43,915 bases of DNA from Chitinophagales bacterium (GTDB lineage Bacteria > Bacteroidota > Bacteroidia > Chitinophagales > Saprospiraceae). The notes beneath the pieces were generated by a model, which made no database searches, was not told the DNA's origin, and worked only from the letters and a program-made list of their open reading frames with translations. The DNA is taken from positions 1-43,915 of the forward strand of contig JAAFJT010000032.1 in NCBI GenBank assembly GCA_013298955.1. Reading direction: 5' to 3'. How positions within the stretch are numbered: the stretch's first letter is position 1; the number at the start of each line of letters is the position of its first letter. The position numbers were made by a program, and so were the translations under genes. Shown here one piece after another: positions 18,901-27,798 of this stretch.

Positions 18901-19564
18901 TTTGACACTTTTTCAGCAGAGGGCGAAAATAATGCCACTGGCTTATAAGTCGAGTGTGACGATGGTGCAACAGGATTTGGCAAGGCTTTACAAGGCGCAA
19001 CGGGCTTTTGCGAAAGCGGATTCGATGTATGTTATCGTGTTGAGGGTGCGTGAAAAAGATACCTCACGCATGGGCGAGTTAGCACTCCGCGATACGTGGA
19101 AAGATTTGGCAAATGTGTATTTGGAAATGGCAGATAATGAGGTGCGCAATGCGGACAAAGTCGTCCCGTTGCAAAAAGCGGTTGTATTTTGCGACAAATT
19201 GTATCAAAAAGAGGGCAGTACGCAGGGCAATCTCTATGTGCAGCAATATGCGCAAATCTATGGTTTGTTGGGGGTGTGTCAACTTTTTGCTAAAAATTTC
19301 TCAGAAGCCGAAAGTGCAACCCGAAAAGCCTTACAATTAGATGAAAAACCGAAATGGATGACAACTAATTTGGCACATGCCATGCTTTTGCAAGGCAATT
19401 ATGCAGAAGCAGAAAAAATTTATAAATCGCTTCGCAACAAAAAAGATGAAAAAGGGAAATTGTATAAAGATGTTTTTCTGGAAAATTTGAAAGATTTAGA
19501 ATCAGAAGGGGTCTTTGCCTCTCCGAATGAAAATATTGAAAAAGCGCGTAAGCTATTGAAATAG
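15956..19564 (+). CDS. Large exported TPR-repeat protein
   Basis: 1203 residues from the ATG at 15956, chosen because it gives a clean signal peptide (MTFKNYFLGCLCSFVALQSVTAQ). A carboxypeptidase-regulatory-like beta domain follows (about 24-105: VTLKGTIFLF, LSDAEGNFVLKFDSLPVGS). The rest is tetratricopeptide repeats, at least fifteen, many with a long spacing in which YxxALxxYxxL alternates with DIAxTxxxLGxxY (for example FTEALKVYQKLSEL and DIARTKVNLGSIYLEQSQ). This pattern is typical of kinesin-light-chain-like TPR arrays used as protein-binding scaffolds. No enzymatic domain is visible. Probably periplasmic or outer-surface. Confidence 0.85.
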   Translation: MTFKNYFLGCLCSFVALQSVTAQVTLKGTIFLFQSNKRPLSVVKISAVGAKDTLSDAEGNFVLKFDSLPVGSEVRLTMTKVGFEPDFDHPISLKLPEIPHVVLNTPFAFRPEGEILKEIDQYFGVFKVQVGENYKRQLAELHRKYASLGTPHLEYRRVHALAANDYTAALQQAQVIANKLARFNPDRVSPETQEVLKLFGAGALDSVCAIWKYDDLYRQWQSPPATLLGKQDAVSLFKQEKITQMLFLARALSLKQLFAQAESIYERLSQIDGFERETMAEWATFLEYQQRWEKSAVFYNHAVQLSKANPYKAFYLNKLYSVLIQKPDTTQAQIALAAAKKVYIDLLKIDTVTFQPYLALQTAEQATFFGNQKKFEKADSCYAEALTQLEKQVAKNVKYLPDLADLQLKNAHFHKKRGQLSFADSLYTESYKSYAQLVKKSPQQFEPFLYEIQTKLAQIAITKTFFRTADSACSAAAEGLKRLLDADSIHYRANWASLLTSWAKVQQAKNNPAQAETYYLQALELYQNLAYANPNEYEGVAALIYQNLGSLNAEQNDFSKSEKTYKEALMVQKRLSETQPQAYLSDVASTLNKMGALYAGTADYQKSEAAFTEALKVYQKLSELDIKNKRAIQPDIARTKVNLGSIYLEQSQYPEAEVVYMEALAITKMLAEEDPQYKNDLAATQGQLGEFYKAKNDFLKAEVSFKDALQVRQSLYTGNGTPAAYDPNIAATQANLAFLYKSKYEYEQSEVAYIKALDIYKRLYAANSTTYYTEVVRTQYQLSDLYFDKKDYVKAEPYYESVLAAYRKLSEANPYTYPSDIANLVSRLGTIYLSQKDTVKATKAITESFEIRKKLAETNPYAYKTAYAASMSQMASLFAFKQDFEKSETLYIQTLDLRKSMAVGNPTQLAALADAHTDMGNFYAQKKAFVIADSFYQVALNTYKFFKDSVHIPKIAGIHHVIGLLHLNHKNYVKSDTALNVALTLFQQRAKIMPLAYKSSVTMVQQDLARLYKAQRAFAKADSMYVIVLRVREKDTSRMGELALRDTWKDLANVYLEMADNEVRNADKVVPLQKAVVFCDKLYQKEGSTQGNLYVQQYAQIYGLLGVCQLFAKNFSEAESATRKALQLDEKPKWMTTNLAHAMLLQGNYAEAEKIYKSLRNKKDEKGKLYKDVFLENLKDLESEGVFASPNENIEKARKLLK

Positions 19565-19592
19565 AATGATTTAGGATAATACAATGCAGTAT

Positions 19593-19720
19593 AATTGGAA
19601 TGCAGATGACGCGGGTAAGGCAGATTTTCGCGGATTTTTTTTTAATGATATTCACTTTTTGAATATCATTAAAAAAAATCCGCGAAAATCTGCCTTACCC
19701 GCGTCATTCGCGTTCCAATT
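19593..19720. repeat. Inverted repeat of the AATTGGAA-YGCRGATGACGCGG family
   Basis: Arms of about 60 bases (AATTGGAATGCAGATGACGC... and complement) pair with few mismatches around a central AATGATATTC/GAATATCATT hairpin. Related words form the repeat block at 24526-24861. Confidence 0.7.
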
Positions 19721-19771
19721 TGCACTATATTTGAGCAAATTATTTTATAATCAAATAATATGTATTTTTCA

Positions 19772-20257
19772 ATGAAAAAAGTATTCTACCTCTTACTTGG
19801 AGTTTTTCTATTAGCTCAATTCTATCGCCCTGAACGCAACCTTTCAGGCGACACTTCCCAAGCGATTTCAAAAGCCTTTTCGGTGCCGGATTCCGTACAA
19901 ACGATTTTGAAAATGGCTTGTTACGACTGTCATAGTAATAAAACAGCCTACCCTTGGTACAATAACGTGCAACCTGTGGCTTCTTGGTTGGCGCACCACA
20001 TTGACGAAGCGAAACACGAAATTAATTTTGATGATTTCGCAAAACGGTCTGCACGTTGGCAAAACCACAAAATGGAAGAGGTGATTGAGCAAATTGAGCA
20101 TAATGAAATGCCTTTATCGTCTTACACGCTTATCCATAAAGAGGCGGTTTTGAGTCCTGCTCAAAAAATATTAGTTGTTCATTGGGCAAAAAGTGTGATG
20201 GATACTTTAAAAGCACGCAATCATCCCGATAGTTTAATCCTCAAAAAAAGGCATTAA
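19772..20257 (+). CDS. Haem-binding domain protein (CxxCH), exported
   Basis: 161 residues from the ATG at 19772. An N-terminal hydrophobic anchor or signal (MKKVFYLLLGVFLLAQF) is followed by one c-type haem site, Cys50-Tyr-Asp-Cys53-His54 (MACYDCHSNKTAYPWY). WLAHHIDEAKHEINFDDFA and HNEMPLSSYTLIHKEAVLS then follow, which match the short haem-binding-domain (Haem_bd) proteins of Bacteroidota. It is likely a periplasmic electron carrier or haem sensor. An in-frame ATG at 19760 is possible but less apt for a signal sequence. Confidence 0.85.
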   Translation: MKKVFYLLLGVFLLAQFYRPERNLSGDTSQAISKAFSVPDSVQTILKMACYDCHSNKTAYPWYNNVQPVASWLAHHIDEAKHEINFDDFAKRSARWQNHKMEEVIEQIEHNEMPLSSYTLIHKEAVLSPAQKILVVHWAKSVMDTLKARNHPDSLILKKRH

Positions 20258-20572
20258 TCAGGATGAAAAAGTATTTTAGGGTTGGGTGCTGGATGCTATG
20301 ATTCGCGGTTAGTCTAATATTGTGAAAATGGTAAAATCTTACTTGAACTCTAAAATGCATTTTTGCTTTTTTAAATCCGTTAAATCTACCAAAAAACAAT
20401 AGCTTTTTTGCTTGTTTGTGAAAACATAAAGCATTTAAAATCAATAATATACAGATTTTTTATAAAAAATGTGATTAGAATCTTGAAAAAAGTGCAAATG
20501 GAGTTGATTTTGTAATGAAAATCACTTTACCTTTGAGCCATCTAAAAAATTCTAAAAAAGATTTAGCAATAA
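20258..20572. other. Upstream region of the trp leader
   Basis: AT-rich without a gene. The best promoter candidate is a TTG at about 20485 followed 20 bases later by TGATTTTG near 20508, one base off the TAnnTTTG consensus. Confidence 0.3.
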
Positions 20573-20632
20573 ATGAAATATCAGCATACAAATTTCGGAT
20601 GGTGGCAAATCTTACACGCGGTAGTCGGGTAA
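20573..20632 (+). CDS. trp leader peptide with tandem Trp codons
   Basis: A 19-codon frame (MKYQHTNFGWWQILHAVVG) with two consecutive TGG codons at positions 10-11, ending at TAA 20630-20632. It lies 40 bases before an intrinsic terminator and 110 bases before trpE. This is the arrangement of a tryptophan attenuator leader, as described for the Bacteroid-trp RNA motif. Ribosome stalling at the Trp pair when charged tRNA-Trp is scarce would leave GTCGGG (20624-20629) free to pair with CCCGAC (20693-20698) and disturb the terminator. Confidence 0.8.
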   Translation: MKYQHTNFGWWQILHAVVG

Positions 20633-20672
20633 GTTCCAACGTCTGTTTAGATTGTATGTTATCAGCATATTT

Positions 20673-20715
20673 AAAACGGCTTGGCGGTATCTCCCGACAA
20701 GCCGTTTTTCTATTT
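20673..20715 (+). terminator. Attenuator terminator of the trp operon
   Basis: AAAACGGCTTG (20673-20683) pairs exactly with CAAGCCGTTTT (20698-20708), followed by TCTATTTT. It sits between the Trp-rich leader peptide and trpE. The loop contains CCCGAC, complementary to GTCGGG at the end of the leader frame, a candidate antiterminator pairing. Confidence 0.8.
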
Positions 20716-20743
20716 TCACCATTTTACCATAAAATCAAAAAAG

Positions 20744-22153
20744 ATGATTGCAATCAATCCAAAAATTGTTTTAAAAACGGTTGTAAAACGCTATTTGGCG
20801 GATGTTTTCACCCCTGTTGGGACGTATTTGAAGTTGCGAGACCGATTTTCAGAAACGGTTTTGTTGGAAAGTACTGATTTTCGGAGTTTGGAAAATTGTC
20901 GTTCTTTCATCGGAGTCGAGCCGATTGCCAAATTTTTAGTTCAAAATGGGCAGGTTGAATTGCGTTTTCCCGATGGTTCTAAAACGATTACACCCCTCCA
21001 AAACAAACAAACGGTTTCAACATTATTCACGCAATTCAAAGAGCAGTTTGAAGTGAAAACGCCTGCTGGGATTTTGAATGGTTTTTTTGGTCATACGGCT
21101 TATGACGCGGTTCAATATTTTGATACCTTAGATTTTGATGCGGCTAAACTCAAAACGGATTTGCCACAAATGCACTATTCTTTATATCGGTATATCATTG
21201 GTTTTGACCATTTTAAAGATGAAATGACGATTTTAGAAAATATTCCAACAGGTGGAAAGAGTCATTTAGAAAGTTTAGAATCCATTATCAAAGGACAACC
21301 TTCTGGAACGTTTAATTTCAAATTAGTGGGTCAAGAACGGGCAAATATGACGGATGAAGCCTATAAAGCATTAGTGAGTTTGGGCAAACACCACTGTCAA
21401 ATTGGGGACGTATTTCAAATTGTTTTATCGCGTCGCTACACGCAAGCCTTTTCGGGCGATGATTTGAACGTCTATCGCACCCTCCGCACGATTAATCCTT
21501 CTCCATATTTGTTTTATTTTGATTATGGTTCTTACAAAATTTTCGGTTCATCGCCTGAAGCGCAATTGGTGATTGAAAATGGCAAAGCGAGCGTCAACCC
21601 GATTGCGGGAACGTATCGGCGCACAGGGGACGATGAAGCGGACGCGCAAAAAGCGCGGGAATTGCGAACCGACCCAAAAGAAGTTGCGGAGCATATTATG
21701 TTGGTAGATTTGGCTCGAAATGACCTTAGTAAACACTGTAAGTTGGTGAAAGTCAAGGAGTTAAAAGAGATACAATACTTTAGTCATGTCATTCATTTGG
21801 TGAGCAAAGTGGAAGGTCAAATGTTGCCGAATGCGACTTCATCTGATATTTTTGCAGATACGTTTCCTGCGGGAACGCTGTCGGGTGCGCCCAAATACAA
21901 AGCGATGCAGTTGATTGATGCTTACGAACCCGAAAATCGACATTTTTACGGCGGCGCGATTGGTTATGTGGGTTTTAAGGGTGAAATGAATCAAGCGATT
22001 GTGATTCGTTCTTTTTTGAGTCACAACAATTTGTTGCATTATCAAGCAGGCGCGGGCGTTGTTGCGGCAAGCAAAGAAGAAGACGAATTGCAAGAAGTGA
22101 ATAATAAATTAGGTGCCTTGAAGCGAGCGTTATTAGAAGCGCAAAAATTATAA
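20744..22153 (+). CDS. trpE: Anthranilate synthase component I
   Basis: 469 residues. Converts chorismate to anthranilate with TrpG. The chorismate-binding domain has the expected segments: GDVFQIVLSRRYTQAF, PSPYLFYFDYGSYKIFGSSPE, NPIAGTYRRTGDDEADAQ, DLARNDLSKHCK, FPAGTLSGAPKYKAMQLI, FYGGAIGYVGFKGEMNQA and YQAGAGVVAASKEEDE. I use the ATG at 20744 (MIAINPKIVLKTVVKRYLAD); earlier in-frame codons overlap the attenuator. First structural gene of the operon. Confidence 0.95.
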   Translation: MIAINPKIVLKTVVKRYLADVFTPVGTYLKLRDRFSETVLLESTDFRSLENCRSFIGVEPIAKFLVQNGQVELRFPDGSKTITPLQNKQTVSTLFTQFKEQFEVKTPAGILNGFFGHTAYDAVQYFDTLDFDAAKLKTDLPQMHYSLYRYIIGFDHFKDEMTILENIPTGGKSHLESLESIIKGQPSGTFNFKLVGQERANMTDEAYKALVSLGKHHCQIGDVFQIVLSRRYTQAFSGDDLNVYRTLRTINPSPYLFYFDYGSYKIFGSSPEAQLVIENGKASVNPIAGTYRRTGDDEADAQKARELRTDPKEVAEHIMLVDLARNDLSKHCKLVKVKELKEIQYFSHVIHLVSKVEGQMLPNATSSDIFADTFPAGTLSGAPKYKAMQLIDAYEPENRHFYGGAIGYVGFKGEMNQAIVIRSFLSHNNLLHYQAGAGVVAASKEEDELQEVNNKLGALKRALLEAQKL

Positions 22154-22196
22154 TAAAACCACATTCATTTGATTATCAACCAATTAAATAAAAACG

Positions 22197-22811
22197 ATGA
22201 AAATATTAGTTTTAGATAATTATGATTCATTCACCTATAATTTGGTGCAATATATTACCGAATTAACGGGCGAAATGCCGAGTGTAGTGCGCAATGATAA
22301 GATTGATTTACAAGCAGTTGCGTCATTTGATACCATTGTTTTGTCGCCCGGTCCGGGCTTACCTGCGGATGCGGGGATTATGCCTCAATTGATTCAACAA
22401 TACGCGCCGACCAAACGGATTTTGGGCGTTTGTCTCGGACATCAAGCGATTGGGGAAGCCTTTGGCGGTAAATTATATAATTTAAAAAACGTATATCATG
22501 GAATTGCTTCGCCGATTCAAGTGATTGATGAAAACAATATTTTGTTTGAAAAGGTGCCGGTGGAATTAGTCGTAGGACGGTATCATTCTTGGGCAATTTC
22601 GACAGAAGGTTTTCCAAAAGAGCTGAAAGTGACTGCGCAGGATGACAAAGGCGTAATTATGGCAATGAGTCATCATACGTATGATGTACATGGGGTTCAA
22701 TTTCATCCCGAATCGGTGATGACGGATTATGGAAAACAAATATTAAAGAATTTTTTGCGCCCGCTTAACCAACAAAATAAGGTGGGTCAAGCGATTGAAT
22801 ATATGTTTTAA
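22197..22811 (+). CDS. trpG: Anthranilate synthase component II (glutamine amidotransferase)
   Basis: 204 residues. Supplies ammonia from glutamine to TrpE. Opening MKILVLDNYDSFTYNLVQY, the oxyanion SPGPGLPADAG, nucleophile Cys79 in ILGVCLGHQAIG, and the His170/Glu172 pair in HGVQFHPES are all intact. It starts 44 bases after trpE, with a TTGATTATCAA palindrome in the gap (22169-22179). Confidence 0.95.
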   Translation: MKILVLDNYDSFTYNLVQYITELTGEMPSVVRNDKIDLQAVASFDTIVLSPGPGLPADAGIMPQLIQQYAPTKRILGVCLGHQAIGEAFGGKLYNLKNVYHGIASPIQVIDENNILFEKVPVELVVGRYHSWAISTEGFPKELKVTAQDDKGVIMAMSHHTYDVHGVQFHPESVMTDYGKQILKNFLRPLNQQNKVGQAIEYMF

Positions 22812-22844
22812 TTTTTTTAATTATTTTTATATATCAAACATAAT

Positions 22845-23516
22845 ATGTTGAAAAACAATCAATTCTATTGGGCAGCGATTTTAATCAGTTTGCTCATGGC
22901 TTGTAAGACGACTCAAAAAGGGACTCCCAATAACGATGCGGAAAACCTCAAGCGCAAGTTTGAACAAGCAGATGATTATGCGGCGTTTATTGCTAAAAAT
23001 TCGGAAAGGGGCTATGATGGCGAAATTGACCTTTTTCCAGACCGAGATGGCTTGGCGAGCAAGGAAGATAGTGCTGCTTTTTCGGCACAAAAAGGGGCAG
23101 TTGTCGGTCCGTTTGCGGAGTCGAAGGGCGGTTATCAATTGGTTCGAGTGGTAGGGACGTATGAAACGAAGCAGTTGAAAGCACGCCATATTTTATTGCA
23201 AATGAGTGAAGTGCCTATGACAGCCCAAGATAATTTTGCAGATAAGTTAATTGGCGAAATTAAAGCAGGAAAATCGTTTGAAATGTTGGCAGCAAAGCAT
23301 AGCAATGACCAAACGAATAAGAATAAAGGGGGGGAATTAGGTTGGTTTGAGCCAAATGCAATGGTTCAAGATTTTGCGGAAGCCGTGACGAAACAACCCA
23401 AAGATGCCGTTTTCAAAGTCAGAACGATGTTTGGTTTGCACATTGTGCATAAACAAGAAGTTTTACAAGACCGAAGAACAGGGATTCGATTAGTCCGATT
23501 ATTTAAAAACAAATAA
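22845..23516 (+). CDS. Parvulin-type peptidyl-prolyl isomerase lipoprotein (PpiC-like)
   Basis: 223 residues. Lipoprotein signal with lipobox LLMAC (Cys20). Two rotamase-like segments follow: a degenerate first one (about 40-105: FAESKGGYQLVRVVGTYETK) and a better one (about 110-215: LKARHILLQM, LAAKHSNDQTNKNKGGELGW, FGLHIVHKQEV) matching the PpiC core. It would assist folding of exported proteins in the periplasm. It lies inside the trp operon, 33 bases after trpG and 14 bases before trpD, with no evident biochemical link. Confidence 0.88.
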   Translation: MLKNNQFYWAAILISLLMACKTTQKGTPNNDAENLKRKFEQADDYAAFIAKNSERGYDGEIDLFPDRDGLASKEDSAAFSAQKGAVVGPFAESKGGYQLVRVVGTYETKQLKARHILLQMSEVPMTAQDNFADKLIGEIKAGKSFEMLAAKHSNDQTNKNKGGELGWFEPNAMVQDFAEAVTKQPKDAVFKVRTMFGLHIVHKQEVLQDRRTGIRLVRLFKNK

Positions 23517-23530
23517 AAAAGATTCAACAG

Positions 23531-24517
23531 ATGAAAATTATATTAGAAAAATTATTTGAGCATAAACGATTGACAAAGCAGGAGGCAAAACGCATTCTTA
23601 TAAATATGGCTCAAAACCAATATAATGAGGCTCAAATCGCTGCATTTATCACCGTTTACCTCATGCGCAGTGTGAGTGTGGAGGAAATGCAAGGTTTTCG
23701 AGCTGCGTTATTGGAACTTTGCATTCCGATTCATTTTGATAATCAAGATACGATTGACGTGTGTGGAACGGGTGGTGACGGCAAAAATACGTTTAATATT
23801 TCCACTTTATCAGCATTTGTATTGGCGGGCGCGGGCTATAAAGTGACGAAACATGGCAATTCGAGCGTTTCATCGGCGTGTGGCTCGTCGGATGTACTCC
23901 AATTTTTAGGAGCTAAATTCACCAATGACCAAACAATTTTGGAAAGAAAATTGGAAAAAGCCAATATTTGTTATTTGCATGCACCGTTATTTCATCCTGC
24001 GTTGAAAACGGTGGGTCCGATTCGGAAACAATTAGGTATCAAAACTTTTTTTAATATGTTGGGTCCGTTAGTCAATCCTGCACAGCCCAAATATCAAATG
24101 ACAGGCGTATTTAATTTGGAATTAGCGCGACTTTACCAATATATATTTCAAGAAACCCATAAAAAATATGCCATTGTATATGCTTTAGATGGTTATGATG
24201 AAATTTCATTGACAGGCGATTTCAAATTAAAAATGAATGAAAAAGAACAAATTATCGCACCTGAAACGCTCGGAAAAGCCTTGTTACAACCGATAGATTT
24301 GTTTGGCGGGGACACGGTAGAGGAAGCCGCCGATATTTTTGTTCGGATTTTGACAGGGATTGGTACAAAGGCGCAAAACGATACGGTTGCGGTAAATGCG
24401 GGTGTAGCGATTCATTGCATTCATCCCGAAAAAAGTTTGCAAGATTGTATTGCGGAAGCGGAGGAATCCTTAATTAGCAAAAAAGCGTTGCAACAATTCA
24501 AACAATTTTTGAATTAA
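23531..24517 (+). CDS. trpD: Anthranilate phosphoribosyltransferase
   Basis: 328 residues. Attaches phosphoribose from PRPP to anthranilate. The PRPP/anthranilate motif DVCGTGGDGKNTFNIST (GTGGD at 79-83), KHGNSSVSSACGSSD (107 onward), and LGPLVNPAQPKYQMTGVF are present. It follows the PpiC-like gene by 14 bases and is followed by a repeat block of about 330 bases. Confidence 0.95.
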   Translation: MKIILEKLFEHKRLTKQEAKRILINMAQNQYNEAQIAAFITVYLMRSVSVEEMQGFRAALLELCIPIHFDNQDTIDVCGTGGDGKNTFNISTLSAFVLAGAGYKVTKHGNSSVSSACGSSDVLQFLGAKFTNDQTILERKLEKANICYLHAPLFHPALKTVGPIRKQLGIKTFFNMLGPLVNPAQPKYQMTGVFNLELARLYQYIFQETHKKYAIVYALDGYDEISLTGDFKLKMNEKEQIIAPETLGKALLQPIDLFGGDTVEEAADIFVRILTGIGTKAQNDTVAVNAGVAIHCIHPEKSLQDCIAEAEESLISKKALQQFKQFLN

Positions 24518-24525
24518 TAGCAATT

Positions 24526-24861
24526 TCTACTTTGGAAAAGTGCGATACAATTGGAACGCGGATGACGCGGATTGGGCGGATTCTCACGGATTTTTTTGTT
24601 TTAAAAAATTAAATTCTAAATAAATTCTAAAAATAAAATTTTGTATAAAAATAAAAAAATCCGTGAGAATCCGCCCAATCCGCGTCATCCGTGTTCCAAT
24701 TGTATCACACTTTCTCAAATAAAAAAATCCGTGAGAATCCGCCCAATCCGCGTCATCCGTGTTCCAATTGTATCGCACTTTCTCAAATAAAAAAATCTGT
24801 GAGAATCCGCCCAATCCGCGTCATCCGTGTTCCAATTGTATCGCACTTCCCAAAGTAGAAA
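24526..24861. repeat. Composite inverted and 68-bp tandem repeat between trpD and trpC
   Basis: A left arm (24526-24597) reads TTGGAACGCGGATGACGCGG..., and its complement follows three times in tandem (starting about 24653, 24721 and 24789, period 68). The outermost segments (TTCTACTTTGG at the left, CCAAAGTAGAA at the right) also pair. It belongs to the same family as 19593-19720. As part of the trp transcript it would form a very stable hairpin. Confidence 0.8.
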
Positions 24862-24900
24862 TTGATAGTAAATTAATTATTATTATTTAAATTATTAAAA

Positions 24901-25677
24901 ATGAATATTTTAGATAAAATCATCTTATCAAAACGAGCAGAAATTGAACAACAAAAAAAGTTGATTTCAACAAATGATATGACGAAAAGCCCTTATTTCA
25001 AAGAAGCAGGTTATTCGTTCAAACGGGCATTGAAAAACAATGCCACAGGGATTATTGCCGAATTTAAACGCAAATCGCCCTCGCTCGGTTGGATTAAAGA
25101 AGGTGCAAATGTGACGGACATCACCACAGGTTACGCGGCGGCAGGTGCGGCGGCACTTTCGATTCTGACGGATGAACCTTTTTTCGGCGGCACTTTAAGC
25201 GATTTGCGCAAAGTGCGGCAGTCCGTTTCGATTCCGATTTTGCGGAAAGATTTCATTGTGGATGAATATCAATTGTTTCAAGCCAAAAGCGCGGGTGCGG
25301 ATGTCATCTTGCTCATCGCCGAATGTTTGGACAAAAAAACAGTGAAAAATTTGGCAGAAACCGCTAAAAATCTCGGTTTAGAAGTGTTGATGGAAGTGCA
25401 TTCAGAAGAACAATTAGAAAAAATTTGTGATGCGATAGATTGCATCGGGGTCAATAATCGCAATTTAAAAACCTTTAAAGTGAGTTTGCAAACAAGTATT
25501 GATTTGAGTGCGCAAATTCCCAATCAATTTGTTAAAATTGCCGAAAGTGGCATTTCTAATGCCGAAAGTATTTCATTATTAAGCAATTACGGATTCAAAG
25601 GTTTTTTAATTGGTGAAGCGTTTATGAAAACGGAACATCCTGCGGAAACGTTGAAACAGTTTATTCAAAAAATTTAG
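24901..25677 (+). CDS. trpC: Indole-3-glycerol phosphate synthase
   Basis: 258 residues, TIM barrel. Conserved segments: IIAEFKRKSPSLGWIKEG (catalytic Lys near residue 56), ALSILTDEPFFGGTLSDL, PILRKDFIVDEYQLFQAK, SAGADVILLIAECL, LEVLMEVHSEEQL, IGVNNRNLKTFKVSL and IAESGISNAESI. It closes the carboxyphenylamino-deoxyribulose ring to indole glycerol phosphate. Monofunctional; trpF is a separate gene downstream. Confidence 0.95.
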   Translation: MNILDKIILSKRAEIEQQKKLISTNDMTKSPYFKEAGYSFKRALKNNATGIIAEFKRKSPSLGWIKEGANVTDITTGYAAAGAAALSILTDEPFFGGTLSDLRKVRQSVSIPILRKDFIVDEYQLFQAKSAGADVILLIAECLDKKTVKNLAETAKNLGLEVLMEVHSEEQLEKICDAIDCIGVNNRNLKTFKVSLQTSIDLSAQIPNQFVKIAESGISNAESISLLSNYGFKGFLIGEAFMKTEHPAETLKQFIQKI

Positions 25678-25683
25678 TTAAGC

Positions 25684-25815
25684 GCGGGATGGTTTGAAGT
25701 AGGATTTTTAGGATGATTTGGACTCTGTCAAGATTAATTTTTAGGATAGAAATCGCAAAAATCAATCTTGGCAGAATCCAAATCATCCTAAAAATCCTAC
25801 TTCAAACCATCCCGC
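25684..25815. repeat. Long inverted repeat between trpC and trpF
   Basis: Arms of about 55 bases starting GCGGGATGGTTTGAAG and ending with the complement pair with few mismatches. It begins seven bases after trpC stops and ends 15 bases before trpF starts. Confidence 0.65.
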
Positions 25816-25829
25816 AAATTAAATCAAAT

Positions 25830-26477
25830 ATGTCTTTAAAAATCAAAGTTTGCGGGATGCGCGAATCGGCAAATATTGTCGCCGTGAGTGCTTTGCCGAT
25901 TGATTATATGGGTTTTATTTTTTATGAAAAATCGCCCCGTTACGCAACCGATTTCAAGGCAACTCAAACGAATATCCTCAAAGTGGGCGTTTTTGTAAAT
26001 GCTTCTTTTGATTTTATTTTAAATAAAATCATTGATTTTGATTTGAAAATGCTCCAATTGCATACCGAAACGCCGCAAGCGATTCAGGATTTAAAACAAT
26101 TTTTGTCAAAAAATGGGTATGCAGCAATGCCTATTATCAAAGTTTTTTCCGTTGGTGAAACGTTTGATTTCAATCAACTCAATGATTTTAAAGAGATTAC
26201 AAATTATTTTTTATTTGATACTAAAACGCCTCAACATGGCGGTTCGGGATTACAATTTGATTGGAATCTTTTAAAACAATATCATTTAGAAAAACCCTTT
26301 TTTCTGGCAGGTGGCATTCAGTCAAGCGATGTGGACACCATTCAAAATTTAAATTTAAAACAATTATATGCGATTGATTTAAATTCAAAATTTGAAATTC
26401 GACCTGCCTTGAAAGATGTCGCATTATTATCAGCATTCATATCAAAAATTAAAAAAAATGACCGAATTAATGATTGA
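25830..26477 (+). CDS. trpF: Phosphoribosylanthranilate isomerase
   Basis: 215 residues from the ATG at 25830 ([16 protein letters not shown], with the catalytic Cys8). Later segments [44 protein letters not shown] (catalytic Asp) and [11 protein letters not shown] match TrpF. In-frame codons upstream come from the long hairpin and are not conserved. Its 3' end overlaps the start of trpB by about 20 bases. Confidence 0.93.
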   Translation: MSLKIKVCGMRESANIVAVSALPIDYMGFIFYEKSPRYATDFKATQTNILKVGVFVNASFDFILNKIIDFDLKMLQLHTETPQAIQDLKQFLSKNGYAAMPIIKVFSVGETFDFNQLNDFKEITNYFLFDTKTPQHGGSGLQFDWNLLKQYHLEKPFFLAGGIQSSDVDTIQNLNLKQLYAIDLNSKFEIRPALKDVALLSAFISKIKKNDRIND

Positions 26478-27678
26478 ACCCGCGCCGAAACAAAAACAAA
26501 ATGTTTCTTATCAAGTTTCTGATGAAGGCTATTATGGCAATTTTGGCGGTGCGTTTATCCCCGAAATGTTGCATCATAACGTAGAAACGTTGCGCAAAAA
26601 TTACCTAAAAATCACCAAAAGCGTTGATTTTCAACGAGCATTTAAATCGTTGTTGCGTGATTATGTCGGTCGCCCGACTCCTTTGTATTTGGCAGAACGC
26701 CTTTCTAAAAAATACAATACCAACATTTTGTTGAAAAGAGAGGATTTGTGTCATACAGGCGCGCATAAAATCAACAATACGATTGGACAAATTTTATTGG
26801 CTAAACGACTTAAAAAACCGCGTATTATTGCGGAAACAGGCGCAGGACAACACGGTGTTGCGACAGCAACGGTGTGTGCCTTGATGGGCATGGAGTGTAT
26901 CGTTTATATGGGCGAAGTCGATATGGAACGGCAAGCTCCGAATGTGGCGCGGATGAAAATGTTGGGTGCGAAGGTAATTCCTGCATTAAGTGGGAGCAGG
27001 ACGCTGAAAGATGCGACGAATGAGGCGATTCGGGACTGGATTAGCAACCCCGAAGACACGCATTACATCATTGGTTCGGTGGTCGGTCCGCATCCGTATC
27101 CCGATATGGTGGCGCGTTTTCAATCTGTGATTTCGGAGGAAATGCAAAAACAATTGAAACAAAAATATGGAAATCCGAATCCCGATTATATCATTGCCTG
27201 TGTGGGCGGCGGGTCGAATGCGGCGGGCGCGTTTTACCATTATTTAGATAATTTGGACGTGAAATTGGTCGCGGTAGAGGCAGCAGGGGAAGGGATACAC
27301 TCTGGAAAATCGGCGGCAACGAGTGTTTTGGGAACTCCGGGCGTGATTCATGGCAGCAAAACGTTGTTGATGCAGACCGCAGATGGACAGATTGTAGAGC
27401 CACATAGCATTTCCGCAGGCTTGGATTATCCCGGAATTGGCCCTTTACATGCACATTTAATTCGCACAAACCGTGCTATTCCAATGAGTATTACAGATGA
27501 AGAATCTTTAATAGGTGCAACGTTGTTGGCTCGGATTGAAGGCATTATTCCTGCATTGGAATCGGCACATGCGATTGCCGTTTTGGAAAAAATGAGTTTT
27601 AAAAAATCAGATATTGTGGTGATTAATTTGTCGGGGCGCGGCGATAAAGACTTGCAAACGTATATGAAATATCTGTAA
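26458..27678 (+). CDS. trpB: Tryptophan synthase beta chain
   Basis: 406 residues. PLP lysine 104 in [13 protein letters not shown], plus [25 protein letters not shown] (Glu near 126), the PLP-phosphate loop [13 protein letters not shown], and LDYPGIGP. Joins indole and serine. It opens at 26458, overlapping trpF (an alternative start is the ATG at 26470 inside ATGATTGA). No trpA follows: the next 490 bases hold only repeats and then recN. Confidence 0.95.
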   Translation: MTELMIEPAPKQKQNVSYQVSDEGYYGNFGGAFIPEMLHHNVETLRKNYLKITKSVDFQRAFKSLLRDYVGRPTPLYLAERLSKKYNTNILLKREDLCHTGAHKINNTIGQILLAKRLKKPRIIAETGAGQHGVATATVCALMGMECIVYMGEVDMERQAPNVARMKMLGAKVIPALSGSRTLKDATNEAIRDWISNPEDTHYIIGSVVGPHPYPDMVARFQSVISEEMQKQLKQKYGNPNPDYIIACVGGGSNAAGAFYHYLDNLDVKLVAVEAAGEGIHSGKSAATSVLGTPGVIHGSKTLLMQTADGQIVEPHSISAGLDYPGIGPLHAHLIRTNRAIPMSITDEESLIGATLLARIEGIIPALESAHAIAVLEKMSFKKSDIVVINLSGRGDKDLQTYMKYL

Positions 27679-27798
27679 AAAATTTGAATTAGATAGTTGA
27701 ATCAAAATAAACTATCAAAATATAAATCATTGATAATCAAGTAATTCGTATCGAATCAAGGTCGGCGAGGTTGCAACTCTATCCACTACCCACAGCAT

